Shown one piece after another: positions 6,880 through 16,172 of a stretch of 59,924 nucleotides of DNA; the stretch's first letter is position 1, and each line of letters begins with the position of its first letter. Under the pieces are notes generated by a model that was not told the DNA's origin, made no database searches, and worked only from the letters and a program-made list of their open reading frames with translations. This DNA comes from Clostridiales bacterium. Its GTDB lineage: Bacteria; Bacillota; Desulfotomaculia; Desulfotomaculales; VENG01. The stretch lies in the NCBI GenBank assembly GCA_021736985.1, contig JAIPEW010000017.1:1-59924 (forward strand), written 5' to 3'. Both the position numbers and the translations under genes were made by a program.

Positions 6880-8787
6880 ATGGCGGGTAAGCATATTCTT
6901 GTAGTTGATCACAGCGTACCTACATATGACCAGGATTCAGGATCGCTTAGAATTTACTCTATTCTTAAAATACTGGTTGATCTTAATTACAGTGTAACTT
7001 TTATTCCCTGTAATCAAGCGCAAAGAGAGCCCTATACAAGTGACCTGCAAAAAATAGGCATTGAGGTAGTTTTTGGTGATGTTGAGGATTTTCTTAAAAC
7101 GTGGGGACGCCTGTTTAAAATTGTTATATTGTCGAGACCGGATGAGGCATTTAATTTTCTGCCGTATATAAGGGCTTATGCAATTAACAGCAGGATAATC
7201 TATGATACAGTAGACATTCACTGGCTTAGAAATCAGCGGGCAGCAGATTTATATGGCGATCAGCAATTGAAGCAGCAAGCAAGGTATTACCGAAATATAG
7301 AAACAGTAAATGCCTTGTGCAGTGATTTAATTTTTACAGTTACAGAAGATGATAAAAAAGTCTTTTCAGAGAATAATCCCGAGCTACCAATTGAATTAAT
7401 TCCTAACATTCATGAACCTGTACCAGTTGATAAACCTTTTTGCCAGAGAAAAGACTTAATGTTTATCGGCGGGTTTTGCCACCAACCCAACGTTGATGCT
7501 ATGTTATTTTTTAGTGAAGAAATTTTTCCGGTTATTAGAGAAAAAATTCCTGGAATAAAGCTTTACATCGTAGGGAGTAACCCGCCGGTTTCTATTCAGC
7601 AATTAAACGATTCAAATATAGAGGTAACTGGTTTTGTGAAGGATGTACAGCCCTTTTTTGAAAACTGCAGGGTATTTGTGGCACCTTTGAGGTACGGAGC
7701 CGGAATGAAAGGCAAAATAGGGCAAAGTATGGCTTATGGTTTACCAGTGGTTACTACATGGGTAGGTGCTGAAGGAATGAATTTAACAAACGTAAAGAAT
7801 GTTTTAATTGCCGATGAACCGCAAATGTATGCTCAGGAAGTTGTAAACTTGTATCAAAATGAAGTACTTTGGAATAAAATTTCTGCAAACTCTATAAAGC
7901 ACATAGAAGAGAATTATTCTCCGGAAGTAATAAAAGAAAAAATTGACAGGGTTTTAAGTACTTTATTGAAAACAAAGCTGCGAATTCCTAATTACTCTTG
8001 TTTGAATCCTCCCGTTCAGAATAAAGAATTAACTAAAAAGATAGGAAGTAATTCAAAAACTTTTAGCTCCATAACCAGGGGAAATGTACTTGTAGTTGGA
8101 GTTTATCTTGCTGAGCAGGAAAATAATATGGAACATTTAGTAAGAGAATTTAGAAATTGCCGTGAATGGAACGTGGTGCAAAAGTGGGCTTCTATAGGCC
8201 GGGAAAATCAATCTTCTATGGTTGATGAGTACACGAAAATCAAATTGGAACAGGGCTGCCCTAAATATACAATGCTGAATATGCTATTAAGGGATGAAAA
8301 TCTTGATGACTATGATTTTATTATCACCTGTGACGATGATATAACACTGCCTCCCAGTTTTATTGATACTTTTTTAGGCCTGGAGCAAAAATATGATTTT
8401 GCTCTTGCTCAACCGGCAAGGACGCATAATAGTTATATTGATCATGCTATTGTAGAAAAACTTGATGGATTAAAAGCACGGGTTAGCCGTTTTATTGAAT
8501 CAGGGCCCCTGGTTTGTTATCGTTATGACGCCTGGGCATTGTTATTACCTTTTGATGAAGATGTGTCACCTATGGGATGGGGATATGATTTTATATGGCC
8601 CTACCTGATAGAACAAGCTGGAATGCGTTCAGGAATAATTGATGCTGCTGCTGTGGAGCACAGCATGAGGAAACCGGTAGCAAATTATGATTACGAAGAA
8701 GCAAAAAAACAAATGGAGGACTGTTTATCTCAAAATCCCTACTATTCTATTGAAGATGCCTATACAATAATAGAATCTTATGCATGA
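6880..8787 (+). CDS. Two-domain glycosyltransferase: GT4-like N-half fused to GT2-like C-half
   Basis: A 635-residue fusion. Residues about 1-370 form a GT-B unit (HILVVDHSVPTYDQDSGSLR; donor region RYGAGMKGKIGQSMAYGLPV, where the usual second glutamate is Gln). Residues about 410-635 resemble a GT-A domain, with a three-aspartate metal motif in FIITCDDDITLPPSF and a later WGYDFIWPYLIEQAG segment. Two activities in one chain suggest sequential addition of sugars. ATG 6880 has GAGGTG five bases upstream and is preferred over ATG 6862. It starts a rightward run with a GT2 gene and rmlD. Confidence 0.8.
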   Translation: MAGKHILVVDHSVPTYDQDSGSLRIYSILKILVDLNYSVTFIPCNQAQREPYTSDLQKIGIEVVFGDVEDFLKTWGRLFKIVILSRPDEAFNFLPYIRAYAINSRIIYDTVDIHWLRNQRAADLYGDQQLKQQARYYRNIETVNALCSDLIFTVTEDDKKVFSENNPELPIELIPNIHEPVPVDKPFCQRKDLMFIGGFCHQPNVDAMLFFSEEIFPVIREKIPGIKLYIVGSNPPVSIQQLNDSNIEVTGFVKDVQPFFENCRVFVAPLRYGAGMKGKIGQSMAYGLPVVTTWVGAEGMNLTNVKNVLIADEPQMYAQEVVNLYQNEVLWNKISANSIKHIEENYSPEVIKEKIDRVLSTLLKTKLRIPNYSCLNPPVQNKELTKKIGSNSKTFSSITRGNVLVVGVYLAEQENNMEHLVREFRNCREWNVVQKWASIGRENQSSMVDEYTKIKLEQGCPKYTMLNMLLRDENLDDYDFIITCDDDITLPPSFIDTFLGLEQKYDFALAQPARTHNSYIDHAIVEKLDGLKARVSRFIESGPLVCYRYDAWALLLPFDEDVSPMGWGYDFIWPYLIEQAGMRSGIIDAAAVEHSMRKPVANYDYEEAKKQMEDCLSQNPYYSIEDAYTIIESYA

Positions 8788-8818
8788 TTGAGTATATAAC
8801 GCAAAAGGGGAATTGATA

Positions 8819-9796
8819 ATGCCGGTACAAAAAGTAAAAGAAGATCAAGAAAATCCAATCATCAGTGTAATAATTTGTACTTTTAACCGGATGGATTTAC
8901 TTAAGTTAAATTTACAGAGCCTTGCCAACCAGACAATTGACAAGACAGATTTTGAAGTTATTTTGATTGATGATGGTTCAACCGATGATACAAAAAATAT
9001 AGTAAAATCTTTTACTGAGTTAATTCCTATACGGTATTACTTCCAGCAAAATTCGGGCCCTGGCTCAGCGAGAAACCACGGAATCTTTGCTGCACGGGGT
9101 AGATTTCTATTCTTTTTTGATGACGATGATATTGCTGCTCCAACTTTGTTGGAAGAACATCTAAAAACACATAAACAATATCCAGATAAAAATTTTGCAG
9201 TCTTAAACTATACCACATGGCATCCAGATATAAATGTAAGCCCTCTAATGTATTATATTACCATGGTGGGTTGTCACCTGTTTTCTTATCCTTCAATAAT
9301 ACACGATATGATTCTTGATTACACGTATTTCTGGACAGGTCGCTTATCCTGTAAACGGTCTTTTTTATTATACAATGGGGTTTTTCGTTCAGATTTAGAA
9401 GCATATGAAGACATAGAACTGGGCTACCGCCTTTTCAAAAAGGGTGAGTTAAAAATTGCATATAATGAAAAGGCTGTAAGTTATATGACACGAAAGGTTT
9501 CGTTCGACAATTTTTGTCAGCGGCTCGTAAAGCAAGGACGTTCATTATACCTTTTAAATAAAATTCACAACTGCCCGGAAATAGATCAATATTGCAAGCT
9601 TAAAGGAGCAGAAAAGGATTGGGAGTCAATTGCCCCGTTTTACACTTCAGAAGTAAGGGCAGCACGGGAATTAGACAGGATTGTTACTTCGAGAGCTGGT
9701 TTAGGATTAGAAGTAGATAGGGATGTGTTGCGTCTTCTTTATGCTTCATATTCATGGGTATTCAAGGCCTGTAAATTGCAAGGAATGAATTCATAG
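8819..9796 (+). CDS. Family 2 glycosyltransferase
   Basis: A 325-residue GT2 enzyme. SVIICTFNRMDLLKLNLQSL and VILIDDGSTDDT form the nucleotide-binding Rossmann part. GSARNHGIFAARGRFLFFFD leads into the DDDD metal site. A later YEDIELGYRLFKKGE gives the ED motif of the acceptor region. The C-terminal 80 residues are helical. ATG 8819 follows AAAGGGG by eight bases; the in-frame TTG six bases earlier lacks spacing. It lies 31 bases after the fused glycosyltransferase, so the two are probably one operon. Confidence 0.9.
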   Translation: MPVQKVKEDQENPIISVIICTFNRMDLLKLNLQSLANQTIDKTDFEVILIDDGSTDDTKNIVKSFTELIPIRYYFQQNSGPGSARNHGIFAARGRFLFFFDDDDIAAPTLLEEHLKTHKQYPDKNFAVLNYTTWHPDINVSPLMYYITMVGCHLFSYPSIIHDMILDYTYFWTGRLSCKRSFLLYNGVFRSDLEAYEDIELGYRLFKKGELKIAYNEKAVSYMTRKVSFDNFCQRLVKQGRSLYLLNKIHNCPEIDQYCKLKGAEKDWESIAPFYTSEVRAARELDRIVTSRAGLGLEVDRDVLRLLYASYSWVFKACKLQGMNS

Positions 9797-9873
9797 AACC
9801 ACTAAGTATAGAGAGTTTCAAAAGATACTAGCATATAGGGACGGCAAGGTAGGAAATCGGGAGGGATGACAAA

Positions 9874-10716
9874 ATGTCTATTTTAGTTGTAGGGGCCCGG
9901 GGTATGCTGGGGCAAGATGTAGTAAAAGCTTTTTCTTCTGATTACCGTGTAACAAGTTTAGGGCACCGGGATTTGGATATTACAGATCAAAACAATACAA
10001 TTCGAGTGATTAAAAAACTGAATCCTAATATTGTTATTAATTGTGCAGCATGGACAGATGTAGACAAATGTGAAAGCTATACTGAAAAAACTATAGCTGT
10101 AAATAGCCTGGGCCCAAAAAACCTGGCTCTTGCATGTCGCGAAATAGATTCTGTCCTGGTACAAATCAGTACCGATTACGTGTTTGACGGTCATAAAACA
10201 ACTCCTTATGTTGAAGACGATCCTCCCAATCCTCAAAGTGTTTATGGTAAATCCAAGTTGCTCGGGGAAGAGCATGTTTTTTCCTTACTAGACAGGTATT
10301 TTATTGTAAGGTCTTCCTGGCTTTTTGGAGAAAATGGAAATAATTTTGTTTCTAAAATTTTAGCGTTAACTCAAAAGATTAATGAGCTGGCGGTTGTCTA
10401 CGATCAAGTCGGTTCTCCTACATATACACTTGATCTGGCCCGGGCAATCGCTGAACTAGTACAAAAAAATGACTATGGTATTTATCATATAACCAATAAC
10501 AAAAGTTGTTCCTGGTATGGATTAACCAGGGATATATTAGAAATAGCTGGTATTCAAGGAATTAATGTCAGGCCCATCCCTACTAAAGAACTAAAACGGC
10601 CCGCAGCCCGGCCTGCATATTCAGTATTGGAAAATAGAAAATGGCAATCTACAGGGCATACACCCCTTCGGTGTTACCCGGAAGCTCTGGCCGATTATCT
10701 AAGAAAACATCCATGA
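9874..10716 (+). CDS. rfbD: dTDP-4-dehydrorhamnose reductase
   Basis: A 280-residue extended SDR that reduces the 4-keto group of dTDP-4-dehydro-6-deoxy-hexose with NAD(P)H, the last step of dTDP-L-rhamnose-type synthesis. The N-terminal GARGMLGQDV is the Rossmann GxxGxxG. CAAWTDVDKCE and QISTDYVFDG are diagnostic RmlD motifs, and YGKSKLLGE supplies the Tyr-x3-Lys catalytic pair. Length matches the family. GGGAGG precedes the ATG. Together with rfbB (13054) and the RmlC-like gene (14384) it completes the pathway, although these lie on the opposite strand. Confidence 0.92.
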   Translation: MSILVVGARGMLGQDVVKAFSSDYRVTSLGHRDLDITDQNNTIRVIKKLNPNIVINCAAWTDVDKCESYTEKTIAVNSLGPKNLALACREIDSVLVQISTDYVFDGHKTTPYVEDDPPNPQSVYGKSKLLGEEHVFSLLDRYFIVRSSWLFGENGNNFVSKILALTQKINELAVVYDQVGSPTYTLDLARAIAELVQKNDYGIYHITNNKSCSWYGLTRDILEIAGIQGINVRPIPTKELKRPAARPAYSVLENRKWQSTGHTPLRCYPEALADYLRKHP

Positions 10717-10722
10717 GTGTCC

Positions 10723-10965
10723 GCTCACAACTGAGTATAAAACTTTCTCAGTAACCGTGTGTAAAGGGCCGGTGGTACTTGGAGCGGACGTGAGGAGGCG
10801 CATTCAAAGAGCGAATGAGGCCGGGGAAAAGCGCCGGTGCTGTTTGAGCGACCGGAGGGAACGAGTTCACCGGTGCCCGAGGCCGATTGAGCTCGGACAA
10901 TTTTATGTGCTGGAGTAGGGAGCGGAGAGTACCACCGGCCTAGCAAAAACTAGAGTTTTCGTATT
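10723..10965 (-). repeat. Dispersed 240-bp repeat, copy B (inverted)
   Basis: Reverse orientation of copy A, with the same 13-bp terminal inverted repeats and both conserved flanks (CTCACAAC...GTATAAAACTTTCT on the left, AAAAACTAGAGTTTTCG on the right). It separates rfbD from rfbA. Confidence 0.85.
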
Positions 10966-10985
10966 AAGATACGGGGGACTAACAA

Positions 10986-12050
10986 ATGAAGGGATTGATT
11001 TTGAGCGGGGGAAAAGGTTCCCGGTTAAGACCCGTCACCCACACACTTCCCAAACAGCTTATCCCTGTTGCGAATAAACCGGTTCTTTTTTATGCTATTG
11101 AATCTTTAAGAGATGCAGGAATAACTGGTATTGGTATTGTAGTCGGAGAGAATAAAAATGAGGTAATAAAAATGGTAGGAGACGGCAGCAGGTGGGGTAT
11201 TCATGTAACCTATATTGAGCAAGAAGCTCCACTGGGTCTTGCTCACGCAGTTAAAATTTCTGAATCATTTATTGGTAATGAACCTTTTATTATGTTCCTG
11301 GGGGATAATCTACTCCAACAGGGCGTATCTACACTAATTAAAAAGTTTCAAAAAGACCGTCCTCATTCCCTGGTACTTCTTGGTGAAGTTGAAGAACCCC
11401 GCTATTTTGGCGTGGCAGAACTCAAAAATGGTAAAATTATTCGTTTAGTTGAAAAGCCGCAGTTTCCTCCCAGCAACCTGGCATTAGTAGGAGTTTATCT
11501 TTTTGACCAAAATATTTTCCAGGCTGTACACAGCATAAGACCATCATGGCGGAATGAGTTAGAAATAACTGATGCCATACAGTGGATGGTTGAAAATGGT
11601 TACGAGGTGCACCCGCATCTGCTAACCGGTTGGTGGAAAGATACCGGAAAGCCGGAAGATGTACTGGAAGCAAATCGTTTAGTCCTGGAGACTATTACAA
11701 CAAAAATAGAAGGCAGTGTAAGTAGTGATTCGCGCGTTATTGGTCCACTAGTTATTGAACCAGGGGCTAAAGTTGTTAATAGTGTTATTCGGGGCCCGGC
11801 GGTAATCGGTAAAGACTGTACCATTATCAATTCATGCATTGGCCCATTTTTATCTGTAAGCGATGAGGTAACTGTAAATAATAGTGAAATTGAAAACAGC
11901 ATTGTTTTGCCATGCTCTACCATCTCAGGTGTACCTTTACGAATCGATAAAAGCCTGATAGGTAGAAATGTAAAGGTAAATGCCCGGCCCAAAAGACAAA
12001 ATGCCATTAATTTAATCCTTGGTGATACCTGCCAGGTTTACGTTACTTAA
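10986..12050 (+). CDS. rfbA: Glucose-1-phosphate thymidylyltransferase, long form with left-handed beta-helix
   Basis: A 354-residue nucleotidyltransferase making dTDP-glucose from glucose-1-P and dTTP. The first ~235 residues carry the pyrophosphorylase signature (LSGGKGSRLRPVTHTLPKQL) and the metal/nucleotide segment MFLGDNLL. Residues about 240-354 are hexapeptide-like repeats (VIGPLVIEPGAKVVNSVIRG), i.e. a left-handed beta-helix, as in the StrD/archaeal long form rather than the 290-residue RmlA. The long form may have a different allosteric behaviour. It is the final gene of the rightward set, ending in a strong terminator. Confidence 0.9.
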   Translation: MKGLILSGGKGSRLRPVTHTLPKQLIPVANKPVLFYAIESLRDAGITGIGIVVGENKNEVIKMVGDGSRWGIHVTYIEQEAPLGLAHAVKISESFIGNEPFIMFLGDNLLQQGVSTLIKKFQKDRPHSLVLLGEVEEPRYFGVAELKNGKIIRLVEKPQFPPSNLALVGVYLFDQNIFQAVHSIRPSWRNELEITDAIQWMVENGYEVHPHLLTGWWKDTGKPEDVLEANRLVLETITTKIEGSVSSDSRVIGPLVIEPGAKVVNSVIRGPAVIGKDCTIINSCIGPFLSVSDEVTVNNSEIENSIVLPCSTISGVPLRIDKSLIGRNVKVNARPKRQNAINLILGDTCQVYVT

Positions 12051-12098
12051 AAAAGAAAACCACAAAGTCATTATTCTGACTTTGTGGTTTTCTTTTTT
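12049..12098. terminator. Bidirectional terminator
   Basis: A perfect 22-bp stem (12049-12070 with 12077-12098) with a six-base loop and A/T tracts on both sides lies between the convergent rfbA and methyltransferase genes, so it can serve both strands. Confidence 0.95.
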
Positions 12099-12103
12099 TA
12101 TTC

Positions 12104-12913
12104 CTATTTTTTTTCTATCCAAAACGATCCACCACCGATCATTTCAGGCTTGTTCATTTCCAGAGTTTCCCATAAGGGAGACATAATTACTTTAAGTTGC
12201 GAATCACTGCTAATAAAAGTGTTGGGTAAAATCACTTCAAATTTATTACCTTCTGCTAATAATGTGGCTGCCAACATATATTGTTCGGAATAGTATCTTT
12301 CTTTCCAGTGAGGTGGGTAGTCAAATGGAAGAAAAATATCGTGAAAGTGCACAAGGACTCTCTTCTTTAAGTATGGCAGAATATCAAGGAATACAACGGC
12401 TACATCCGAATTCATAAAAATTCGGTGAGAACCGTCAATAAAAAGAAAATCTCCGTTTTGTATTTCATTAAAAAAATTGGTGTTGATAGCTTCAATTGGT
12501 ATCCTAATTATATCATTACAAAGGCAATCAATTTCAGCCCTTGGATTAGGATCGATAGAGATAATCTTTGTTCTTAAATCGTGGTCAATTATAGCCTGCT
12601 GCGCAAATTTTGTGGACATACCTGAACCTATTTCAAAATATGTTGCTGGGTTATTTAATACTAAGAAACCATATAATGCTGCAGCATCTAAACCAGAAAA
12701 CCAGTTATTGTTCCAATAAGGGGTAAGAGGTCTTGTATTGCTTTGAGTTATTTTAATCTGGCTAAGATAGTCTTTGTACTTAATAAAACTTTCTAAGAAG
12801 GACTTGTATGTTTCCCGGTTACAATTTAATATTTCAAAGATTTTAGAATGCGGAGATTTACCGTAACCGTACCTCGGCTTTGGATTGACAGGATAATCAA
12901 TAGAAATTTTCAT
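12104..12913 (-). CDS. Class I SAM-dependent methyltransferase (Methyltransf_24 type)
   Basis: A 269-residue protein. YFEIGSGMSTKFAQQA is the SAM-binding glycine loop, ISIDPNPRAEID the acidic end of strand 2, and FLFIDGSHR the DGSH motif typical of the Methyltransf_24 group, often found in surface-polysaccharide loci and acting on sugars or small hydroxy compounds. HFHDIFLPFDYP contributes the usual late His-Asp. There is no membrane segment. It reads leftward toward rfbA and lies 140 bases from rfbB, probably the end of that operon. Substrate unknown; O-methylation of a glycan sugar is plausible. Confidence 0.8.
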   Translation of the reverse strand: MKISIDYPVNPKPRYGYGKSPHSKIFEILNCNRETYKSFLESFIKYKDYLSQIKITQSNTRPLTPYWNNNWFSGLDAAALYGFLVLNNPATYFEIGSGMSTKFAQQAIIDHDLRTKIISIDPNPRAEIDCLCNDIIRIPIEAINTNFFNEIQNGDFLFIDGSHRIFMNSDVAVVFLDILPYLKKRVLVHFHDIFLPFDYPPHWKERYYSEQYMLAATLLAEGNKFEVILPNTFISSDSQLKVIMSPLWETLEMNKPEMIGGGSFWIEKK

Positions 12914-13053
12914 ATCTTACCCTCCAAATTTACAGGGATGCACTTACTTAATAAGATCGGCACTGATGCCGGCCAACCCTCTGTACTCATAGCCTCTGGT
13001 TACTGGAGTAGTTTCCAAAGCGCACATTCTTTTGACGATGGTGTATTAACCGT

Positions 13054-14130
13054 TCAATTTTGCGAAGTAAATATGTTGGAGAGGCCCAAACGCTCACCCT
13101 GATAACTTCCGCTTAGCACACGATAACACCAATCCTGGTTTTTCAAATACCACTGAACAGTTTTACTCAAGCCAGTTTCGAAGGTTTCTCCAGGTATCCA
13201 GCCTAATTCACGTCTAATTTTACTTGCATCAATGGCGTAGCGCAGGTCATGGCCAGGCCTATCCTCGACGAATTTAATTAGATCTCGATAATTTATATTG
13301 TTTTTATTAGGGCGTATTTTATTTAGCAGGTCACATATAGCATGGATAACCTGCAAATTAGTTTTTTCGTTATTCCCGCCGATATTGTAAGCTTTTCCGG
13401 GGGTTCCTTTTTCTAAGACAGTTCTAAAAGCAGTACAAAGATCTTTTACATAAAGCCAGTCGCGAATGTTTTGCCCGTCCCCATAAACCGGAAGGGGTTT
13501 ACCCTCCAGTACATTCATTATCATAAGAGGAATAAGCTTTTCAGGGAATTGATAAGGCCCATAAGTGTTAGAGCAATTAGTTGTTAATACCGGCAGCCTG
13601 TATGTATGAAAATAAGAGCGTACGAGGTGGTCCGAAGCTGCCTTGGAAGCTGAGTACGGAGAATTAGGGGCATAAGGATGGTTTTCATTAAAATAACCTT
13701 TATCTTCCAGAGAACCATAAACTTCATCGGTAGAAACATGGAGAAAACGAAAATTATTTCTTTTGGGTTTAGCTAACTGGCTCCAATATGTCCGAACTGC
13801 TTCGAGCAATTCAAATGTTCCAACAATGTTTGTATGAATAAAGTTTGCCGGGCCGTCAATGGAACGGTCAACATGTGATTCTGCAGCAAAGTTTACAACG
13901 GCATCCGGGTGATAAGTAAACATTATTTTATCGAGCAATTCTTTATTATCGATACTGCCTTTGACAAAAATATGATTTTGATTGTTCATTTCAGACGCCA
14001 ATGATTCTAAATTCCCGGCATATGTAAGCTTATCCAGGTTAATAATTTTTACTTTATTTATAGTAAGGCTTTGTCTAATAAAATTACTGCCTATAAAACC
14101 TGCTCCACCGGTAACAAGCCAAGTTATCAA
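13054..14130 (-). CDS. rfbB: dTDP-glucose 4,6-dehydratase
   Basis: An approximately 358-residue extended SDR that converts dTDP-glucose to dTDP-4-dehydro-6-deoxyglucose. [17 protein letters not shown] is the NAD-binding loop, STDEVYGSL contains the Asp-Glu acid/base pair, and [12 protein letters not shown] gives Tyr-x3-Lys. [20 protein letters not shown] is also typical. TTG 14130, eight bases after AAAGGAG, is the best start; a TTG 18 bases upstream overlaps the ribosome site. It shares an operon-like leftward run with the RmlC-like, C-methyltransferase and SAF oxidoreductase genes, a repeat fragment intervening upstream. Confidence 0.93.
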   Translation of the reverse strand: MITWLVTGGAGFIGSNFIRQSLTINKVKIINLDKLTYAGNLESLASEMNNQNHIFVKGSIDNKELLDKIMFTYHPDAVVNFAAESHVDRSIDGPANFIHTNIVGTFELLEAVRTYWSQLAKPKRNNFRFLHVSTDEVYGSLEDKGYFNENHPYAPNSPYSASKAASDHLVRSYFHTYRLPVLTTNCSNTYGPYQFPEKLIPLMIMNVLEGKPLPVYGDGQNIRDWLYVKDLCTAFRTVLEKGTPGKAYNIGGNNEKTNLQVIHAICDLLNKIRPNKNNINYRDLIKFVEDRPGHDLRYAIDASKIRRELGWIPGETFETGLSKTVQWYLKNQDWCYRVLSGSYQGERLGLSNIFTSQN

Positions 14131-14181
14131 CTTTGTGTCTCCTTTCAACTATTTTTTATAGATATTTACAACAAAAAATAA

Positions 14182-14291
14182 TACCGGCCAGTGGTACTCT
14201 CTGCTCCCTCCCTGAATGTGCCTTTGTATGCTCGTTCCGGGCGCCACCGGCGCCTTACATTTAAACCAGAAAAGTTTTACTTTGTTGTGAG
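14182..14291 (+). repeat. Dispersed repeat, shortened copy C
   Basis: Begins with the diverged end CCGGCCAGTGGTACTCTC and ends with the conserved right flank CAGAAAAGTTTTACTTTGTTGTGAG, but most of the GC-rich core is missing or replaced. It lies between rfbB and the RmlC-like gene. A 118-codon open frame across it is not considered a gene. Confidence 0.6.
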
Positions 14292-14383
14292 CAAAAAGCT
14301 TGTGGGCGTTATGATATTTTATGTTTAAGCATCGGAGGTGTGTGTTTAAAAAGGCTACCGGTTTGGGCTGTTTTTTTTGTTTA

Positions 14384-14896
14384 TTATTTATGAGGCAGCT
14401 TATTCCAATCGAAAGGTTTTCCACTGGCAGGGTCGATAATTGAAGGGTCATTCCATGCTCTTCGTTCCTCATCAGGTTGATGGTAATTATACAGGTTATT
14501 GACAAAATACATGGTTAGTGACGGTTCACTGCTTACCGTTTTGGTTCCGTGCCAGTAATGTCCGGGTATGCGTACAATTTGAGGACGCTGTCCGGCAGCT
14601 ACAATTTCTACCAGGTTGCCTTTTTGAGCTGAATCAGGGCGATCATCGTAAGCACAAAATTTTACAGCACCCTGGAGAACTAGAAAATAGTCTACTTGCC
14701 CGCGCAAATGGCGGTGCCAGGCTCTGATCATACCGGGGTAATTATAAGAAATGTTAGCCTGAACAATTTTATCTCCTTTTAAAAATTCTTCCCAGTCTTC
14801 TCTAAAAGCCTCAGAAAAAAAACCTCGTTCATCTGGATAAATATTTAAATCATATGTGCAAACTCCCGGTAGGAGGCTGTATGTCTGAATATTCAT
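14384..14896 (-). CDS. dTDP-4-dehydrorhamnose 3,5-epimerase family protein (divergent RmlC)
   Basis: A 170-residue cupin-fold protein of the RmlC family: YPDERGFFSEAFRED is the family N-terminus, IVQANISYNYPGMIRAWHRH the active-site strand, and IPGHYWHGTKTV and YHQPDEERRAWNDPSI the later conserved parts. Classical RmlC has RGLH at the catalytic histidine where this protein has RAWH. It may therefore act as a 3- or 5-epimerase, or a 3,4-ketoisomerase-like enzyme, on a sugar other than rhamnose. GGAG precedes ATG 14896. Its neighbours (C-methyltransferase and SAF oxidoreductase upstream, rfbB downstream) support a branched-deoxysugar pathway. Confidence 0.8.
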   Translation of the reverse strand: MNIQTYSLLPGVCTYDLNIYPDERGFFSEAFREDWEEFLKGDKIVQANISYNYPGMIRAWHRHLRGQVDYFLVLQGAVKFCAYDDRPDSAQKGNLVEIVAAGQRPQIVRIPGHYWHGTKTVSSEPSLTMYFVNNLYNYHQPDEERRAWNDPSIIDPASGKPFDWNKLPHK

Positions 14897-14936
14897 GTAA
14901 AATCTCCTTTCAATTTAAGTATTATTAAAAAGATAC

Positions 14937-16172
14937 TTAAAACACTTCAATCTCGGGTATTAGTATTATGAATTTCCCACCCCATTTTCTTATGTATCCC
15001 ATCCTCTTTATAATTTCATCTTTATGGTTCCAGGGTAAAATAAGTACATAATCCGGCCTGGTTTCATTTATTTTTTCAGTATGAAAAACAGGAATGCGTG
15101 TTCCAGGTAAATACAGTCCTTGTTTATACGGGGTTATATCTACCGTGTAATCCAGGAAATCCGTTCCAATACCACAGTAATTCAATAGTGTGTTGCCTTT
15201 TGCAGGGGCACCATAACCCACGATTTTTTTCCCCTGCTCTTTTAAATTAATCAATAATTTTAAGATTTTTCTTTTAGTTATTTTTATTTGCTCGTTGAAT
15301 AACTGGTAAGTTTTAATATTATCTATTCCCATTTCTTTTTCTTTTTTTAATAGATTAATAACATTTGGGTTAGCTGTGTATTCCATCTCAGAGTGCCCGG
15401 CATAAATTCTTAAAGATCCACCATGAGTGGGAATTTCTTCTACGTCAAAAACAGTAAGGTTGTATTCCTTGAAGATATGCTGAACAGTGATAAAAGAAAA
15501 GTATGAAAAGTGTTCATGGTAAATAGTATCAAACTGGTTTTCTTGTATCAGTTTAAGCAGGTGAGGAAATTCCATGGTTATTATTCCCCGGGGTTTGAGA
15601 ATTTTTTTCATACCGCTGATAAAATCATTTATCTCCGGTATGTGAGCCAGAACATTGTTTCCTATCAACAAGTCTGCTTGTTTCCCTTCTTCAGTAAGCT
15701 GTTCCGCGAGCTCTTTACAAAAAAATTTAGTTATGGTTGTAATTCCCTTTTTTTCTGCTTCTCTGGCTACATTTTTTGCCGGGTCTATTCCAAGCACAGG
15801 GATTCCCTTTTCTTGAAAGTATTGCAGTAAATATCCATCGTTGCTGGCTATTTCAATTACTACTGATTCTGAATTAAGGTGAAACCGGGAAGTCATCATT
15901 TCTGTATATTCTTGCACATGTTTCAACCATTCATCAGAAAAAGAACTAAAATAAGCATAATCAATAAAAATATTTTCGGGGGGTTCGAATTTATCCAGCT
16001 GCACTAAAAAACAATTACTGCAAATATGAGCATTCAAAGGATAATAAGTTTCACTTTTATACAAATTTTGGGGAGGAATAAATGAATTTGCCAGGGGACA
16101 CATTCCAAGGTCTGCGAATTGTTCTGTTAATGGATTACCGCAAAAACGGCAGTTAAGATAATATTTTTTCAT
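14937..16172 (-). CDS. Sugar C-methyltransferase (TylC3-like)
   Basis: A 411-residue three-domain SAM enzyme. An N-terminal zinc ribbon holds C-x2-C (CRFCGNPL) and C-x2-C (HICSNCFLVQ). A central Rossmann domain has VIEIASNDGYLLQYF as the SAM loop and THGGSLRIY carrying the catalytic histidine region. A C-terminal Methyltransf_14 domain contains GYGAPAKGNTLLNYCGIG. Members add a methyl group to C3 of dTDP-4-keto-deoxysugars to make branched sugars. Its start overlaps the stop of the upstream oxidoreductase gene by four bases (ATGA), so the two are translationally coupled. Confidence 0.88.
   Translation of the reverse strand: MKKYYLNCRFCGNPLTEQFADLGMCPLANSFIPPQNLYKSETYYPLNAHICSNCFLVQLDKFEPPENIFIDYAYFSSFSDEWLKHVQEYTEMMTSRFHLNSESVVIEIASNDGYLLQYFQEKGIPVLGIDPAKNVAREAEKKGITTITKFFCKELAEQLTEEGKQADLLIGNNVLAHIPEINDFISGMKKILKPRGIITMEFPHLLKLIQENQFDTIYHEHFSYFSFITVQHIFKEYNLTVFDVEEIPTHGGSLRIYAGHSEMEYTANPNVINLLKKEKEMGIDNIKTYQLFNEQIKITKRKILKLLINLKEQGKKIVGYGAPAKGNTLLNYCGIGTDFLDYTVDITPYKQGLYLPGTRIPVFHTEKINETRPDYVLILPWNHKDEIIKRMGYIRKWGGKFIILIPEIEVF

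Noticed and set aside
10725-10946. 73-codon open frame on the minus strand
   Set aside because: Within repeat copy B, no ribosome site.
14149-14505. 118-codon open frame on the minus strand
   Set aside because: Overlaps the end of the RmlC-like gene and repeat copy C; no protein-like pattern.
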